A DNA stretch of 64,000 nt from NCBI GenBank assembly GCA_036924285.1, contig JAYKYS010000007.1, positions 6,758,001 to 6,822,000 of the forward strand. The letters are read 5' to 3'. The notes under the pieces were generated by a model that saw only the letters and a program-made list of their open reading frames with translations, was not told the DNA's origin and made no database searches. A program made the translations under genes and the position numbers. The stretch is from Asterella californica. Taxonomy: Eukaryota; Streptophyta; Marchantiopsida; Marchantiales; Aytoniaceae. Below, one piece after another: positions 36,288 to 53,500 of this stretch (the stretch's first letter is position 1; each line of letters opens with the position of its first letter).

Positions 36288-36791
36288 ATTGATCTCTCAA
36301 CTTCATCTTGCACATTTCAAGAATGTGTTCACCTCCAACTGTAGAGAGCGAACTACTACACCAATCTTTGTTTGAACACATTATCTACATCTTTTGGATT
36401 CTCGCCCAACAAGTGTGTATTGAAATCCAGTTCTTCACGAGGCTCATTTTCAGCTCCAAATGTTGTCGACTCATAAAAGCATTATCAACCTAAAAGCAAA
36501 ACTCCTAAAAATTTGTGTAGATACCTTCAGTGCTAATATTTTAGATAAAATATTTTTATTTTTATATTAATTATAATCTAAATATATTAATTAAATCGTA
36601 CATGATAATATAATATAACATGAGTGACTTCGTTGAGAACGATATGTTGTGAATTAATAGAGACCAACCGGTACAAATATTAAAATATCTATTATACTAT
36701 TTTTAGATCATTTTTTAAGATAAACATAAAGATGTCGTTGGTTTACATGGAACGATCGAGAACAAATATTTTATCGTTGTACCAATGTTGC

Positions 36792-36796
<5 letters not shown>

Positions 36797-36827
<31 letters not shown>
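36797..36827. repeat. AT dinucleotide microsatellite
   Basis: About 15 uninterrupted AT/TA units. Confidence 0.95.
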
Positions 36828-36829
<2 letters not shown>

Positions 36830-39800
36830 ACTGATATACAAATGATTCACAAATGATTCGAGAAAAACTGTTAAAAAATTGATTTGATCTAAAGAATAAT
36901 ATTTCTGATATATATCTATATTCGATCTTGACAGAATATAGGTACCGGATCCTGATATATATATTTCATATAGATATATACTATTCTTTCGAATATATAC
37001 AACATATGAAACACATTCGTTTAGTATAGATACCTATTTTCCAAAAAATATGTTTTTATATGAGATTAAGGTAACATATCGAATATAAAAGTTTATCATT
37101 TTGTATCGATTGTGGTATGAAATCAGACCGTCAAATCATTTTAGAAGTTGATCAATGATACATATCATAATATTTTACATGCACGCCATGTTTTTATGAC
37201 ATGTTGATGGTAAGACATGAAAATATAAGTTATCAAAATTATTATTGTCAGTTCGAGATTTAAAAATAACTATATCTACTATAGACTTTCAATCTTCCAA
37301 ATGACAGTTGAAAAAAAATAACTCAGTTTGACTTCAGTATTATTACTGAGACTTTACATGTGAAGAGATATGTTGTGCAGATTGAATTCTGGTATAGTGA
37401 GGGATGAATAGAAGACTATATAATTTTTCATTCCTAAATCTCTTTCATATCAAATAGATGTATCTTGAACATCGATTTGATATGAACGTTGATTTGATTT
37501 CTAATAAGTATAACAAGATTTTATGACATAATTCTACCATGCAAGTTATGCTCTCATTTATTTTCATAATCTTATTTGATGACATTTATGATCAAAATCA
37601 AATCCCATCATTGTTATTCTAGTTTGAGAAAAAATGAACCTGAATCAGTTCTCACCATTTATTCTCAACACGACTATGAGATAAGAAACGTTTGTCAATC
37701 CAAAGTCATTGTACCGAAAGTTAATAATGAAGAGAATTCAAAAGAGAATATCATCAATAGATCATTTTCTCAGATTTTCTTTTGTCGTATTTTTGATCAT
37801 TCAGTATTTTTGTATGATTATCTTGATTTCACATGGTGAGAAAAAATGCACTTAGGTTGAAAAACATCAGTCGATAATCATCACTAAAAGTACATTCTTT
37901 TCAAAAAAAGTTCTCGCTATGACATCTCTTGAGTAATGAGAAACCACGACAAGTAGTCCGTTACCTATTGCGAGACTATCAACATATCTCTTTGATTGAA
38001 GTTTCACCACTCTTCAAAAGAATGTTGTGAACACACTATTTTTCTTACCTTGTTGCTAAACATGTAGCATGTTTTTGTGAAAATTGTAAACTAGTGAAAA
38101 ATCTTTTGAATATTAATATAAAATTTAAATAAAGTTATCTGAGAGATGTTGAAAGAGAAACAATGCATTCAACTCCATATGATAATGTTGTGAAAAGCTT
38201 CATTTGGACAATGATAAGTACCATATTTCTTATACATTAGATGCAATCAAATGTATTTTGGTTCATCCAACAGATAATACTTCAATGGATAAATGATCGT
38301 TTGCATAATGTTATCTACAAATTTGATTCACAAAATTTCAATCAGATTTCATAGTTCAGTGAAGTATTGGTTTAGGATGTTGGGCATTTAAAAATATTTC
38401 CATGGTTATTTTAAATTCACTTATCATCAAAATGTTAAATGTGAAGTTGTTAATCGTTGCAACCTTTCAGTTAGTTCACATGCGAGAGGAACAACAAATA
38501 TTAATACTTCAAGTCTTGGAAGCGACAAATGATAACAATAAATACATGAAAGGAAGTGACACTCACTATATCTCTAGTTGACAAGGAGAATCTTTAAATT
38601 TACTTGGATTTGTTATTCATTTCCGGTTTAGGCTGACCGAATTAGCATTACAATAATTCTAATCTCTAAGGTATTCAAATTGTGATGATGTGAAGAGAAT
38701 TTTAAAGTTCATCGAGGTATCAGTTGATTACGGTATTTGTTATCGTGAAAATGTTTATAGAGAATGATGTTTTAAACGAGGTTCTAAAGCCATAAGTTAC
38801 GATTATGCGTACTTGGCTCGTGACAAAGATTCTTGACGATAAATAACAGCGTATACTTCTACAATCATTGCTTGGTCCAACAGTGATGTTAGTCGAAGTA
38901 GATATAACTCCTATTATATCTAACTATCACAAGTCTTCGATTTTCTATTAACATATACCTCGACAATTAAGCAGGTAAACAAATTAGGAATTTAGATCAC
39001 ATATTAAACCCCGAGTATGAATACAAGTAACCCGGGTGATCCAAAACACTATATTTTATGAGTTTGCTTTAGGAGAATTGAGAAATTTCACGTTATGAAA
39101 ATGATTTTGGTGACTCCGTTTTCATCCCAACTTAAAAAATCAAATTTAAAACTGTCCACCAGTTTACAAATTATTATTCATTTGGAAACTAACTACTGAA
39201 TCCTGACATGGTAAGTATGCATATTCATCCTCTTCCAAGTTTGAAGAAGGAGAATATGTATACTTTTTAATTTAAATATTAAATAAAAAAATTTTAAACG
39301 AAATGCTTTTACGATAACATGAGAGTTCATGAGGGACTATTAGTTCCTCTATGGATTTTTTCTCTTCATAAACAAATCTAACGTTGTTGTATACAAAGAA
39401 CTATTTTATTCAAATATATCAAATATAATATTTAAATTGTACACTTTATTCTTCGTTAGATGTTTTGTCCTCAATTCCAGTTTAGTTTAGTTTTCAGTTT
39501 ACATATTTGTTCTAAAAGTCTGTATCTTATCCCATGTACTACAATGTATTTTTCATAAAACATTTCAGGATCCAAATACTAGCCAATTACATATGATAAT
39601 TTTTTGAGTGTTCGTGTTCTTCTCCTCTTCTCCTCGGCCAGAAGTGCATGTTGCTTTGCATGCATATTTACGGAGTAATTTAGCTTTAAAGGTTATGATT
39701 CATCTCATGTGCTGCATGGAGGCTCCTCTTCGTATAACATGTTTTCTCTTTCTCGTATTGTGTTTTCTCAGTCTATGTAATCAATGAACTTTGTATGTTG

Positions 39801-40215
39801 TGTTTTCTCTTTCTTTGAATCACTCGAACTGTTCTGTTTTGTGTTTCGTCCTCTCATAGTAAGCAACAGCGTCGAGGTCAATCGAGTTTCCTTGCTCAGG
39901 CAGACGGGCTCGCTAGAGCTGTTCTGCAAACGCTCTGTACAAAACGCAAAATTTCCTTCCACACTGTCGAGAACCTTTTGTCATTCATTAATTCTCTCGA
40001 ACCGCACGCGAGTTTAGAGAGGGCCTTGCCCCCTACCGATCGGAAGCGCCTGTAAAAGGTGATGACTGTATTCTTACCACTGAGGTCTTAAAAGATGGAT
40101 GCGAACTTCATCCCTCAGAATCCATGCGTGAGTGTGAAATCAGAATGCCCCATTCATGTATGTACAAATAACCATTCCTACCAACACATTTAGAGGTGAA
40201 ACGAATGCCTTTCGT

Positions 40216-44135
<3,920 letters not shown>

Positions 44136-44330
44136 CTAGTGGCGCTTCCTTCCGAGAGGAGCTTGCTCAAGCTTCCGCTGGCCCATGCCATTTACGACCT
44201 GACGGAAGGACCACCAACATACCGGAAGGAAATGACCGGTACTGGTTGAGCTGAATCTTGGGTCGAATTCGCTCCAGGATATGGGATGTCCATGTCCGCA
44301 ACTGATATTTTCAGGCTGAGGCTGCTTATT

Positions 44331-44664
44331 CACCCATGTACACTCTGAGTGTACATGGGTGTTTAATATATATCCTAACCCTTCCCGACGGGAAGGGTTA
44401 GGATATATATTAAATGCCTCTGTAAAACGACGCTATTTAACAATTTCACTCCCGGACTTATACTTCCAGCAAGGCCACAGCTAGCTCTTCACTTATGGGT
44501 TCTGTCTGGGTCGATTCGCTACTCCCGGAGAGGATAACATTTAACGTTTATAAATGATTTTGATTTTTTATTATAGCTTATTATAGCTTATTTTTATAAC
44601 ACTTATACGTTTTCTGATAAGAGAAAACGAAATTCACTGTACAAGGTCGTTTGGGATGCGTATT
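44331..44664 (+). repeat. Dispersed repeat family R1, copy 2, with palindromic head
   Basis: The head is two adjacent palindromes. The first is 44331-44361, arms CACCCATGTACACTC around one base. The second is 44362-44414, 26-bp arms beginning TTTAATATATATCCTAACCC around one base. A body shared with the copy at 58.7-59.1 kb follows (CACTCCCGGACTTATAC, CACTTATGGGTT, GCTACTCCCGGAG, then GTTTTCTGATAAGAGAAAAC and TTCACTGTACAAGG). It has no ORF. The transposition mechanism is unknown. Confidence 0.8.
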
Positions 44665-45147
44665 AACCGAGCTTCTAAAGGAGCATTTATTTGGCTCTAT
44701 TCTACAGCCTTAATGACCTAAAATACGTTTGAATATAACTACAACGTCTAAACACTCTCGCACTTACATTTAAGGTATAGAGATTAATTTATAAACTAAT
44801 TAAGGTCGTTCATTTATAAGGCCTCAATAAAGCACCAAGAAAAGGAGATTCTGCCATTTCAGCTTCTTCCCGAGGCGGTAGAGAACATGTATGAGAACAA
44901 TGAAAAACAGTCAAACCTCGTTATACTCACATCCGATACAGTAACAATTGTATTTACATATTCTTTAGCTGAACTCTTATTTTTAGAGTCACATTTACAA
45001 TTTTTCATTAAAATGATTATATACATATAATCACATTTACTCTTTTTGTTGAATAATGTGACTATAAATTTACAATCACGAAGGTTTATAGTCACAAAAT
45101 GCAAGGTTAATAGAACGAGCGAGGTTTGACGGTAATTCAAGTTGAGA

Positions 45148-45814
45148 CACCATCCACCGCATTTAGTGTGGACTACAGTAATCCAGGTGAATCATTTCAT
45201 CATACATGCACATAATATAGTGTGTACCACACTAATTTAGAATCCACATTAATATATGTGTGGTTTAGTTAATACGGTCCACATTAATTAAAAATCTTCA
45301 TAAATAGTGTACATAATAGAAACAAGATTTACAAAAGAATATTATTCTCTTTCACATTTAAAAAGAATCTCATCACAAAAAATCCTACAATACAGAATAA
45401 TTATTGTATTTTCAACATTTATCAGAATTAAACGTATCTACAGTACTATGGGTTCTTCTTCAAAATGACTAAAGATGCTTATTAATGATTAATTATAACT
45501 GAAGACTAGTTGTTTCTCGTGTCATCCATTGATACCCATCAAGTGATAATCCGGAAATAACATTGCTCTCTCATAGTATATCACAAGAAAACCTAAGTTA
45601 TGAACTTATGGGAACAAGAAAGTCAAACATCTTGGAGGTTTAATGTTCATAGACTTAGATAGTATATGTTAGGACACTTTTAGCAAGAAGGAAACTTTTT
45701 AGAGATTAGTTTTTCAAAATATCTTAAACTTAGAGTAACTCTTCATCCACACTAGTTTTGTAAATTACTGTGGTCCACAGTAATTACGAATCCACTCTAA
45801 ATGTGGTGGAAGGT
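45148..45814. mobile_element. 667-bp TIR element between ProRS and the MeaB-type gene
   Basis: The ends pair imperfectly over about 50 bp: CACCATCCACCGCATTTAGT on the left and, reversed, CACCTTCCACCACATTTAGA on the right, continuing with GTGGA and ACAGTAAT in both. The interior is AT-rich with further GTGGTCCACAGT-like pieces and no transposase. The flanks GTTGAGA (left) and CTTGAGA (right) could be an eroded target duplication. Confidence 0.6.
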
Positions 45815-46406
45815 GTAGCTTGAGAGAGGCGCAGTTTAGAGGAAAAATGGAGGCACTTAAAATGTTGTGTGCATGCGTTCATGCTATGATGGCAAGTCAG
45901 AACTTTTACAACGGTATTTTGTCACAGACACGGCGGACAGTAATAACAACAACAAACTTGTGCTACTTGTGACTTGCCTTTAGAGGACATGGAGCCGTCT
46001 GCTTGCGATGGACTATACCCCTAATGAACGAATGATATCGATGACAAGGAAGAGCATTTGCTTATCAAAACTTGGATAGCAGCTAAAAGCTAAATTAGGA
46101 AATCGAGAATTGGGAATTGCAGTGTATGCGTCAGCTTGCACTGCTTTGCTTGCATGCCGAGAGCAACAGTTCGTGAATTCCATTCGATGCTAGAAAAGTA
46201 GTGCTTGGATCGCGGTTCGTGGATTCTGTCTGATCCTTATACAGTAGCTGTTTGGACGGGGAAAGAATAGTTCAGTGCTGTATGCTTACTGAGGATGAGC
46301 GTGGAAACATTCGAATCAGAGGCGATGCAAAGAATTCTGCAGACCGACGGAAGGAACAGAAATTATTTTTCTGCAGCACTGTAGACTGATGTGAAACTTT
46401 AATTGG
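45815..46406. promoter_or_regulatory. Upstream region of the MeaB/MMAA-type GTPase gene
   Basis: No ORF of note; presumed promoter and 5' leader. I see no cobalamin riboswitch: no B12-box-like conserved core was recognisable, and none would be expected in a plant nucleus. Confidence 0.35.
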
Positions 46407-49113
46407 ATGGCGATGTGGTCGACCAGGTTGGGGAAAGCTGTCTCGAAAGCAGCAGTAGTACTAGGCCGTCGACAACATCAGAGCCCGATTTTCAGAGCCC
46501 GCCCTTATTATGGTACAGCGATTCAGCAGCAGCAGCATGACCGGGAGGTGCCATCGGGCGCTGCAAATTCTAGAGATATGGAGTCCGGGGAAGTTTTGGT
46601 GGCAGGAAGTTTGAAGAGTAAGGTGGACGACCTCCAACCAGACACACGAGAATTGGTAGAACGCTTGCTAAGTGGGAATAATAAAGCTCTCAGTCGCGCC
46701 ATAACGCTGTGCGAATCTACACTGAGCGCAGATCGTGCACAAGCGGCCTCCTTGCTTCAGCATGTGTTTATGGCTATGGAGTCCTACGTCCACCATAAGC
46801 CTATGTTTCGCATTGGTCTTACCGGTCCTCCTGGATCTGGAAAATCTTCCTTGATTGAAGGTCGCCTCTTGAACATCACTCTACAGGAGAATGATCAGTA
46901 GCAACACCACTTGTGACCAGTTGAATTTCCTGGATGTCATTGTCATCTCGTTTCGTTAAGTCAACATGCTCGTCACTTTGGATTTGAATGCCGTCCAGAA
47001 GAAAAGGGGTTTTAGTTGTACACATTTCCAGTTGGAGGCAACTTTAGTATTGCAAGTAGGAATGCATATTGTCAGTACTGATGGCATGAAATAGTAGTGA
47101 TGGCAAGTGATAGGCCCTAGTGTAGACTGCTGGACGTTGAAAGTAGCAGTAAGGGGGCCAAGCTTCTTGCTCGAGTCAAGGTTGCCTGCACTAATACATA
47201 TTTTTACTAGTTAACAGTTGTGAAAATTCTAGCAGGTGACCGAGAGCACGGTTGATGAAGTTGCTGTTTGCTTTCGTTGGTTAAGTCAGTGAATATGAAG
47301 GTGCTGATGGTTGAATTGGTCAGTTTTGGGCAGGCTCGCAACCAGCAAAGGGGAGAAGGTGGCTGTGCTAGCAATTGACCCATCTTCAGAACGGACTGGA
47401 GGCTCCATACTCGGAGATAAGACTCGCATGGAGATGCTATCACAAGATCCGAATGCATTTGTGAGGCCGACTCCAGCTCGTGGGCATCTAGGGGGCATCG
47501 CTCGTAATACAGCTGATGCAGCCCTGCTCTGTGAGGTACTCCTGTTCTTTCACTCAACATCTTCCTGATGAAACACCTTAATTATCATGTAGCCACTAAT
47601 GTCACATCTTGACTCCCCTTATCAAAGAATCCCTCTTTTCAAACTAAGTTGGAGACTTGACGTAAGCCTCTCCCTTCAGATCACCACCGTTACATTCCAG
47701 TAGTTGAAAAATCGGTTCCTAGTGGGTCCTTTGTCTGTATGTTTGTGGCTCTGACGGCATGAATCCTTCCATCTTCCCCGATATATGTTGAAGGTTCTTG
47801 AGTTAACTTGAAGAGCCGAAGATGCATCTTATGCATAACCTGTCAATACTTGGGCATGTTCGAAGAAAAATGGGGGTTGTAAATTTTTTCTTACCTCTAC
47901 GGTCGCTGTTGTGTGGTACAGGCTGGGGGTTACAGTGTGCTGATTATTGAGACGGTAGGAGGAGGCCAGAGTGATACTGCAGTTGCAGAGCTTGTTGACT
48001 GCCTTCTTCTGGTTCTTCCACCTGCTGGTGGTGATGAATTGCAAGGAATAAAAAAAGGTAGTCATCCAAACGTTTCGGTTATCAGTCCGTCCACTGGCGT
48101 TAGAGGCGCATGTCAGAAGCCGGATGTCATGATTTTCGTATTAGGTTCTTTTTCTTATATTGTAATTTGGTTTGCAGATTGCTTCCTCAGCTTTTGATTC
48201 TTTCCTGTGTTTTCAAGTGTTGTTGTTATGAGATCATGGACATAAGCTAACATTATGACCGCTGTAGGTGTGGTGGAGGTGGCAGACATCGTCCTTGTAA
48301 ACAAAGCCGACGGGGACATGGAAAACGCAGCGCGTCGTACAGTTATCGAGTATAAAAATGCTCTTCACTTTGGTGGAATGCGCTACAAGTCCTGGTCTCC
48401 ACCGGTGAGTTTTACTCTTTTTCCTTGGCCAAGAAAGCTTCTTTTCTCAGTCTCAAAGTATACTTGAGTGAATCGATGTCCTGTTAAGAGCAATGCCGTG
48501 TGTTTTACTCAAGACTGCAACTTGCCAGTAATCTTTGGGTTGGGAAGAAGCTCTGAAGGGAGCTTGCTGTCAGGTCAAGTGACATGGGTACTCCGATGGA
48601 CTGGCCGTGATGATGTATTCCTATAATTTGCAGGTCCTGTCCTGCAGTGCTCTAACAGGAAAAGACATGGACAAGGTGTGGGGAAAGATTTGTGAGTTTG
48701 AGAGAGTCATGGCTGTAAGTGGGGCGCTTGAGAGTAAAAGAGCTGAACAGAGAAGACAACTTTTCTGGAGCAACATCAAGAATGAGATTACAGAAAGGTA
48801 GGAGCTAATGTTGCCGACATGCTAGTATCGTAAAGCTTATTGACCTCAATGTTGACAAAGTTTTGAGGTGTTTCAGCTACCTATTTGGAGAGAACTTCGT
48901 CTTAGTATGTGCTGCCTCTAAAGTAACAGTGCAGGTTGATGTCCAAAGAGGATCGCACTAATAGCGAGTGTCTGGAGTGTTGCTTACAGACTACGAACGG
49001 ATGATTACCTCGGGAAAATAATGGTCGAGGTCGAGGAGCAGGTGATGGCAGGGAAGATGGCATCTCGAGCCGCGGCTTACCGGATAGCCAATAACTTTCT
49101 AGTGCGATGTTGA
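46407..49113 (+). CDS. MeaB/MMAA-type GTPase, methylmalonyl-CoA mutase chaperone
   Basis: Six exons join in phase: 46407-46860, 47324-47535, 47922-48057, 48268-48404, 48634-48797 and 48990-49113, giving 408 residues. The family (MeaB in bacteria, MMAA in animals) is a G3E P-loop GTPase that loads and protects adenosylcobalamin on methylmalonyl-CoA mutase in mitochondria. Visible motifs are the P-loop GPPGSGKSS (140-148), [20 protein letters not shown] (168-187), ETVGGGQSD (232-239), the [10 protein letters not shown] segment and NKADGD (279-284). The C-terminal dimerisation helices ([20 protein letters not shown]) are present. All nucleotide-binding motifs are intact. The first 35 residues are basic and Ser/Ala-rich without acidic residues ([20 protein letters not shown]), a good mitochondrial presequence. 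The first donor, GAAG|GTCGCC, is weak but gives the family-expected SLIEVLGRLA. Flowering plants lack this gene. Confidence 0.9.
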
Positions 49114-49458
49114 TGGCTGTCCAAAGTAGACGACAACCTGGGGTTGGGTTGGCGGTGTATGAGCGGTGTCTGGATTTTTCTGTAACCTGCAATTTTACGT
49201 AATTCATTAGGACGTAACGTAGACGATCACGAAGTCGATGAGACCGCCCGGTAAGGTTGTAAAATGTGTAGAATCATGACGGTTGTGGAGCATTTGTCTT
49301 GTGTTTAGTTATGGTGCATGACCTGTCATGCTCATACACGCATAAATGGTGGGGAGGGCGGATGAATGTCCATTGAAAGTTTCCACAAGCGCCCCTCTGC
49401 TCAAGCTGAAAGTTTAGCAGTTATATTAAATGCAATTCGAACCTCGCTTGTACTGAAA

Positions 49459-49622
49459 CCTAACAAATTATGTGTCCAGAAGACAGAAGTTCACTGGCTT
49501 TCCGTGGAGAGTATTTACCTAACAGATTATGTGTGTTCAAAGACGAAGTTCACTAGCTTTCGGTGGAGAGTATTTACCTAACAGATTATGTGTGCTTAAA
49601 GAGGAGGTTCACTAGCTTTCAG
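49459..49622. repeat. 59-bp tandem repeat, about 2.8 copies
   Basis: Copies start at 49459, 49518 and 49577 with CCTAACARATTATGTGT and contain TTCACTRGCTTTCSGTGGAG. The second and third are more alike than the first. Confidence 0.85.
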
Positions 49623-49799
49623 TACAAACGAGGGGTGAATTGCATTAGTTTACCAGAGGGTCACAGCACGCTTACGTGATCGAGATTGAACGTAATATCC
49701 GAAGATGATTTTGCGAAAACATGAGGGAGGTGCTATCCAACCTATGTGTACACCGGTGGAAAGGTAAACTGTAGACGAGTATCGACAGCAGCTCATATG

Positions 49800-49830
49800 G
49801 TGTATTAGATGTCACAAACATCTAATACAC
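49800..49830. repeat. Perfect hairpin, 13-bp arms, 5-nt loop
   Basis: GTGTATTAGATGT and ACATCTAATACAC pair exactly around CACAA. One of the recurring short palindromes. Confidence 0.85.
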
Positions 49831-50531
49831 TGAGATGTGTCCAGTTTTAGGAAACTTAAAATCATCTTTGGTTTGATACAAGTTATTCACCAAAGACGTT
49901 ATTTGTAATTATCGTCCACGACAAAGTGTCGTTCAAGTATCATTGCGTTTGAAGTAACTATGATAGTTGGAAGGTGATCCTATCTGCATCAGTTGCGCCA
50001 TTTTGTCTACATACCTGCTTGGTATTCAGGAGATTGTTGCTTGACGAATTTCACTTACAATTTCCGTGATGGATCTGCTATCGAAGTGCTTGGTCTTACA
50101 GGACAAGGTATGTAACTACTGGGTGCTACTTACTGTACTGATCCGAAGAATTAGAGCAGCCTGCACGAGTAGTCATAAGCTGCGAAGTTGGATGACACTG
50201 CATGTATCTTACTAAAGTAAGCTCTTAAACAGCATATGTACACAGTATTTGCTGCCTAATTATGTACAATTAGCGTTGGTCTGACCAACAATTGGTGCCA
50301 GCAAATTCGGGCGGTTCGGTATTCACTTTATCCACTGCTCGTAATTTCTCTACAATTACTGAGGCGTAGGGAACTTGGTATGAAACCGGCTGTGTGGTCT
50401 TTGTTATCTCGCTCCGCGATAGTTTTAGCTCAATATGTGTGAATGTTCCAAAGAGGGCTGAAGTACGCTTCTGATTTGTAATTTACATTCCCGGATGTCT
50501 CGAGGACATCTTTAGACTCACTTCAGTGCTG

Positions 50532-53500
50532 CTAGCCATACATGCGTCCCTGAATGCGACCTGTGAGATTATACGTAAACAAGCATGGCACGGCTGCATC
50601 CATAATTGACATCTCCGGGTCCAAGCTTCTTGCAAAGCCAACTAGAACGCAGACAGCCACTACGAGTGACGCGTAAGCGCTGTCGATGGTAACTTCGTGC
50701 TTTCTGCACAACTGCAAAACCTGCAGGTAGTCCAGCAGGAGCAGATGTCAAGGACTGTCATGAAAGCAAAGATGTACAACCTTTTTGAGAGGAGGCTGCA
50801 AACAACGTGAAAGACGAAGACAGTGAGTCCTCAACTGGATTCTGAAGAATGGCCAGACGTTGAAAACTGACCTTTAGAAGAACTTTGTTGAGATCAATCG
50901 GATGACGCTCTAAATTACACTCTTGATCAAAAAGGTCTCTCATGTCCTTGGCCAGGAGTTCCTTCGTACTGCACGTTTGCTCGTGGGGCCATGAAAACTG
51001 AAGTAGGTGACATGCCTGGGGAAGAACAGTATGAAGTCTTTTAAAACAAGAACTGCCTGACCGACCGCAGAGGCTACGTTACCGAGACGATCGGAAACGG
51101 CTCAGGTCCGATGATTGAGGTACTAACAAGTTCATATAAATTGGTTGAGAACTGTACCGCTCTTTCTCCGTTGCCAGCTCCAATCATCATGATGAAGGAG
51201 AGAAAATGGTATCGCACATGTGGGGACAGTTCCTCGGCCAATCCGAAATCCAGTAGCACGAGTTGAAGTTTCTGGTGGATTCCTTCCGTATCAGCTGCTT
51301 GACAAGAAAATTTATCAACATAAGTAAAGCTCGAGGCCAGAGCCAAATCTGAACGATTTGTGTATTGGTTAGGCTGAGGTCAAGAGCCCCATGAACCGGT
51401 GACAACCAACAAAGCCACACACGGTAAACGCTTGAAACATACCGGAACTTCGGGCCAATATGTTTCCTGGATGCAGATCTGTGTGCACAAAATTGTCTGT
51501 GAGCATCATCTTCAGGTACGTATCAACACCCACTGCTGCAATCTGCAAATAGATATTATCCCAATCCACGTAAGTATATGCTCTGTCAAGCAGTATTTTC
51601 TGTCCATTTCTCAGTCGGTCTTCATATACCTACGATTGCTCGGAAAACCCTTTAGCATTAGTGTATATTGGTGTATTATCATGGTAACCCAGGATTAAAG
51701 AAAATCACCGTCATAAAGCACACATTTCGTTATACCAAGGGTATTTCAGACTAGTATTTAGAATACAAACACTCGCTTCAGCAATCTCCCTATTCGGTTA
51801 GACTCGCTTCAGCAATCTCCCTATTCGGTTAGACTGATGTTTACCGGGTAGGTAACATCAAATCACGAGGTTCAAACTTCTGGAAATTATTTCATCTCCT
51901 CTCTCAAGTAACCAATCTTGCGCATTGTCTCGCGTGTCAAATTACTGAAGCTGAGTATATGGCATTCAGCACAAGTCCCTCAGAGTCCCTCAGAAGCAAT
52001 AAGGCTTTCTCAACTCTTAGCTGATATAGGATCAGCGGAGGGTGAGAATATCATATAGGATTAATTGAGAATTAGCTGAGAATGAGACTATCACTTTGTA
52101 TTGTGATAACCAGGTACTCGTAGAAACTGCCTAAGTTACGCGACAGCACAAAACATATAGAGATTCTCTATATTCAGTATCACTTCATTCACTTCATTAA
52201 GGACCAAGTTATATCCAACCAAGTTATATCCAAGACAAGACAATCCAAGACAAATGAAGTTATATCCAAACAACGGAAGTGAAATACTACCCTACTCAGG
52301 AGATGATAGCGCATGTCTTAACTACTAAGGACACCGGTTCCAAAGTTGACTACCTCCTACCAAGACTAGGATTAATCTCCAACAACAAGACTAGGATTAA
52401 TCTACAACAACTAAGACTAGGATTAATCTACAACAACTAAGACCTTAGCGGGAGTGTTAGAATAAAGGTGTGTAAGTGTTAACTTCAGTACAACAACTAG
52501 TTCAGGTACCTGAGCGGGAGTGTTGGATTCAGTACAGCAACTAGTTCAGAAACCTGAGCGGGAGTGTTGGAATAAAGCTGTCTAAGTGTTAAACTTCAAT
52601 ACATCAACTAGTTAAGGATATTTGGGCTCGTTCCTTTGACAAGCCTAGCCTGTCCTAAACAGCGGCTTTGGCGAACAGGAAAGCGTCTGGATGATGAAAC
52701 AGCTAAGTCTGAAATTGGCATTTCTAGCACTTGAACTTCCAGCTGAAAACACTTAAAACCTTCATGAAAGTCCAGGTTCTTCTCAAGTAGGCATGGGCCC
52801 AGAGATGATTACCTGCGTGTTGAGGGAGCTGCGATTTCTCAGGAATTCATGCAACGCGCTTCCGTTCTCAAAACTCTCTACGATAACCCCTTCGGAGACC
52901 TATTTCGCAATGGAAGGACAGGCATGCTTAGGTTCTGAAAGGAACTCTGGCCGATAAGTTAGCACCAAAAGCAATACAGTATCTGTTGGCAAGACATGTG
53001 ATTCCGTGAAACAGCCGTTACGCTTGAAGAACTGGAATGTCTCTCCCAACTGACTATGGCACTGGGTGGTGGAAGCTCCCGTTCGAAGAGCTGGAAACAT
53101 GTGCTGAGTGAGTGACTCACAAGGTCATGAATCAGCTTCGGAAAGATGACAGTCGTATTTAAACTCTCAAAGTTCTTCTGAAACCTTGAAAGATTTTCCG
53201 CTTCGACTCGTAGATCAGCCTGCCCAGGCACCATCGACCAGTTTCAGTTCGATGAAAGTACTAAGAATCCGCCAAACCTTCTTTTCTTTCTAAGAACTAC
53301 ACTGCATCAGACAGAATTCCAAGCACGGACAAAAGCTTGTCAAGAAGCAGGTTTGCAGAATGGGCAGCCAACCTGCGCAGTGAGGGTGTGAGAAAACTGG
53401 TCCACACTTTCCCTAAGCTTGAGCCATCGAAGAGCAGGCAGTTCTTGGGCCCAGTTGGCAATGACTGACATTATTTGGAAGTCCTGGAAGATCCGCAGAG

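Larger units (their letters stand above)
31800..39760. other. AT-rich transposon graveyard
   Basis: Nearly 8 kb with no supported gene. Recognisable pieces are the integrase remnant (32480-32840), a second R2 MITE (34689-34814), a hairpin inside it (34774-34796), an acidic frame remnant (36115-36287) and an AT dinucleotide run (36797-36827). A primer-binding-like string GGTGGCATCAGAG near 33036 may be the start of another element. The rest is too decayed to classify. Confidence 0.55.
49114..50531. other. Convergent intergenic region between the GTPase and ABC1 kinase genes
   Basis: It holds the 3' ends of two convergent genes, a 59-bp tandem repeat (49459-49622) and a hairpin (49800-49830). 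No further ORF is supported. Confidence 0.5.
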
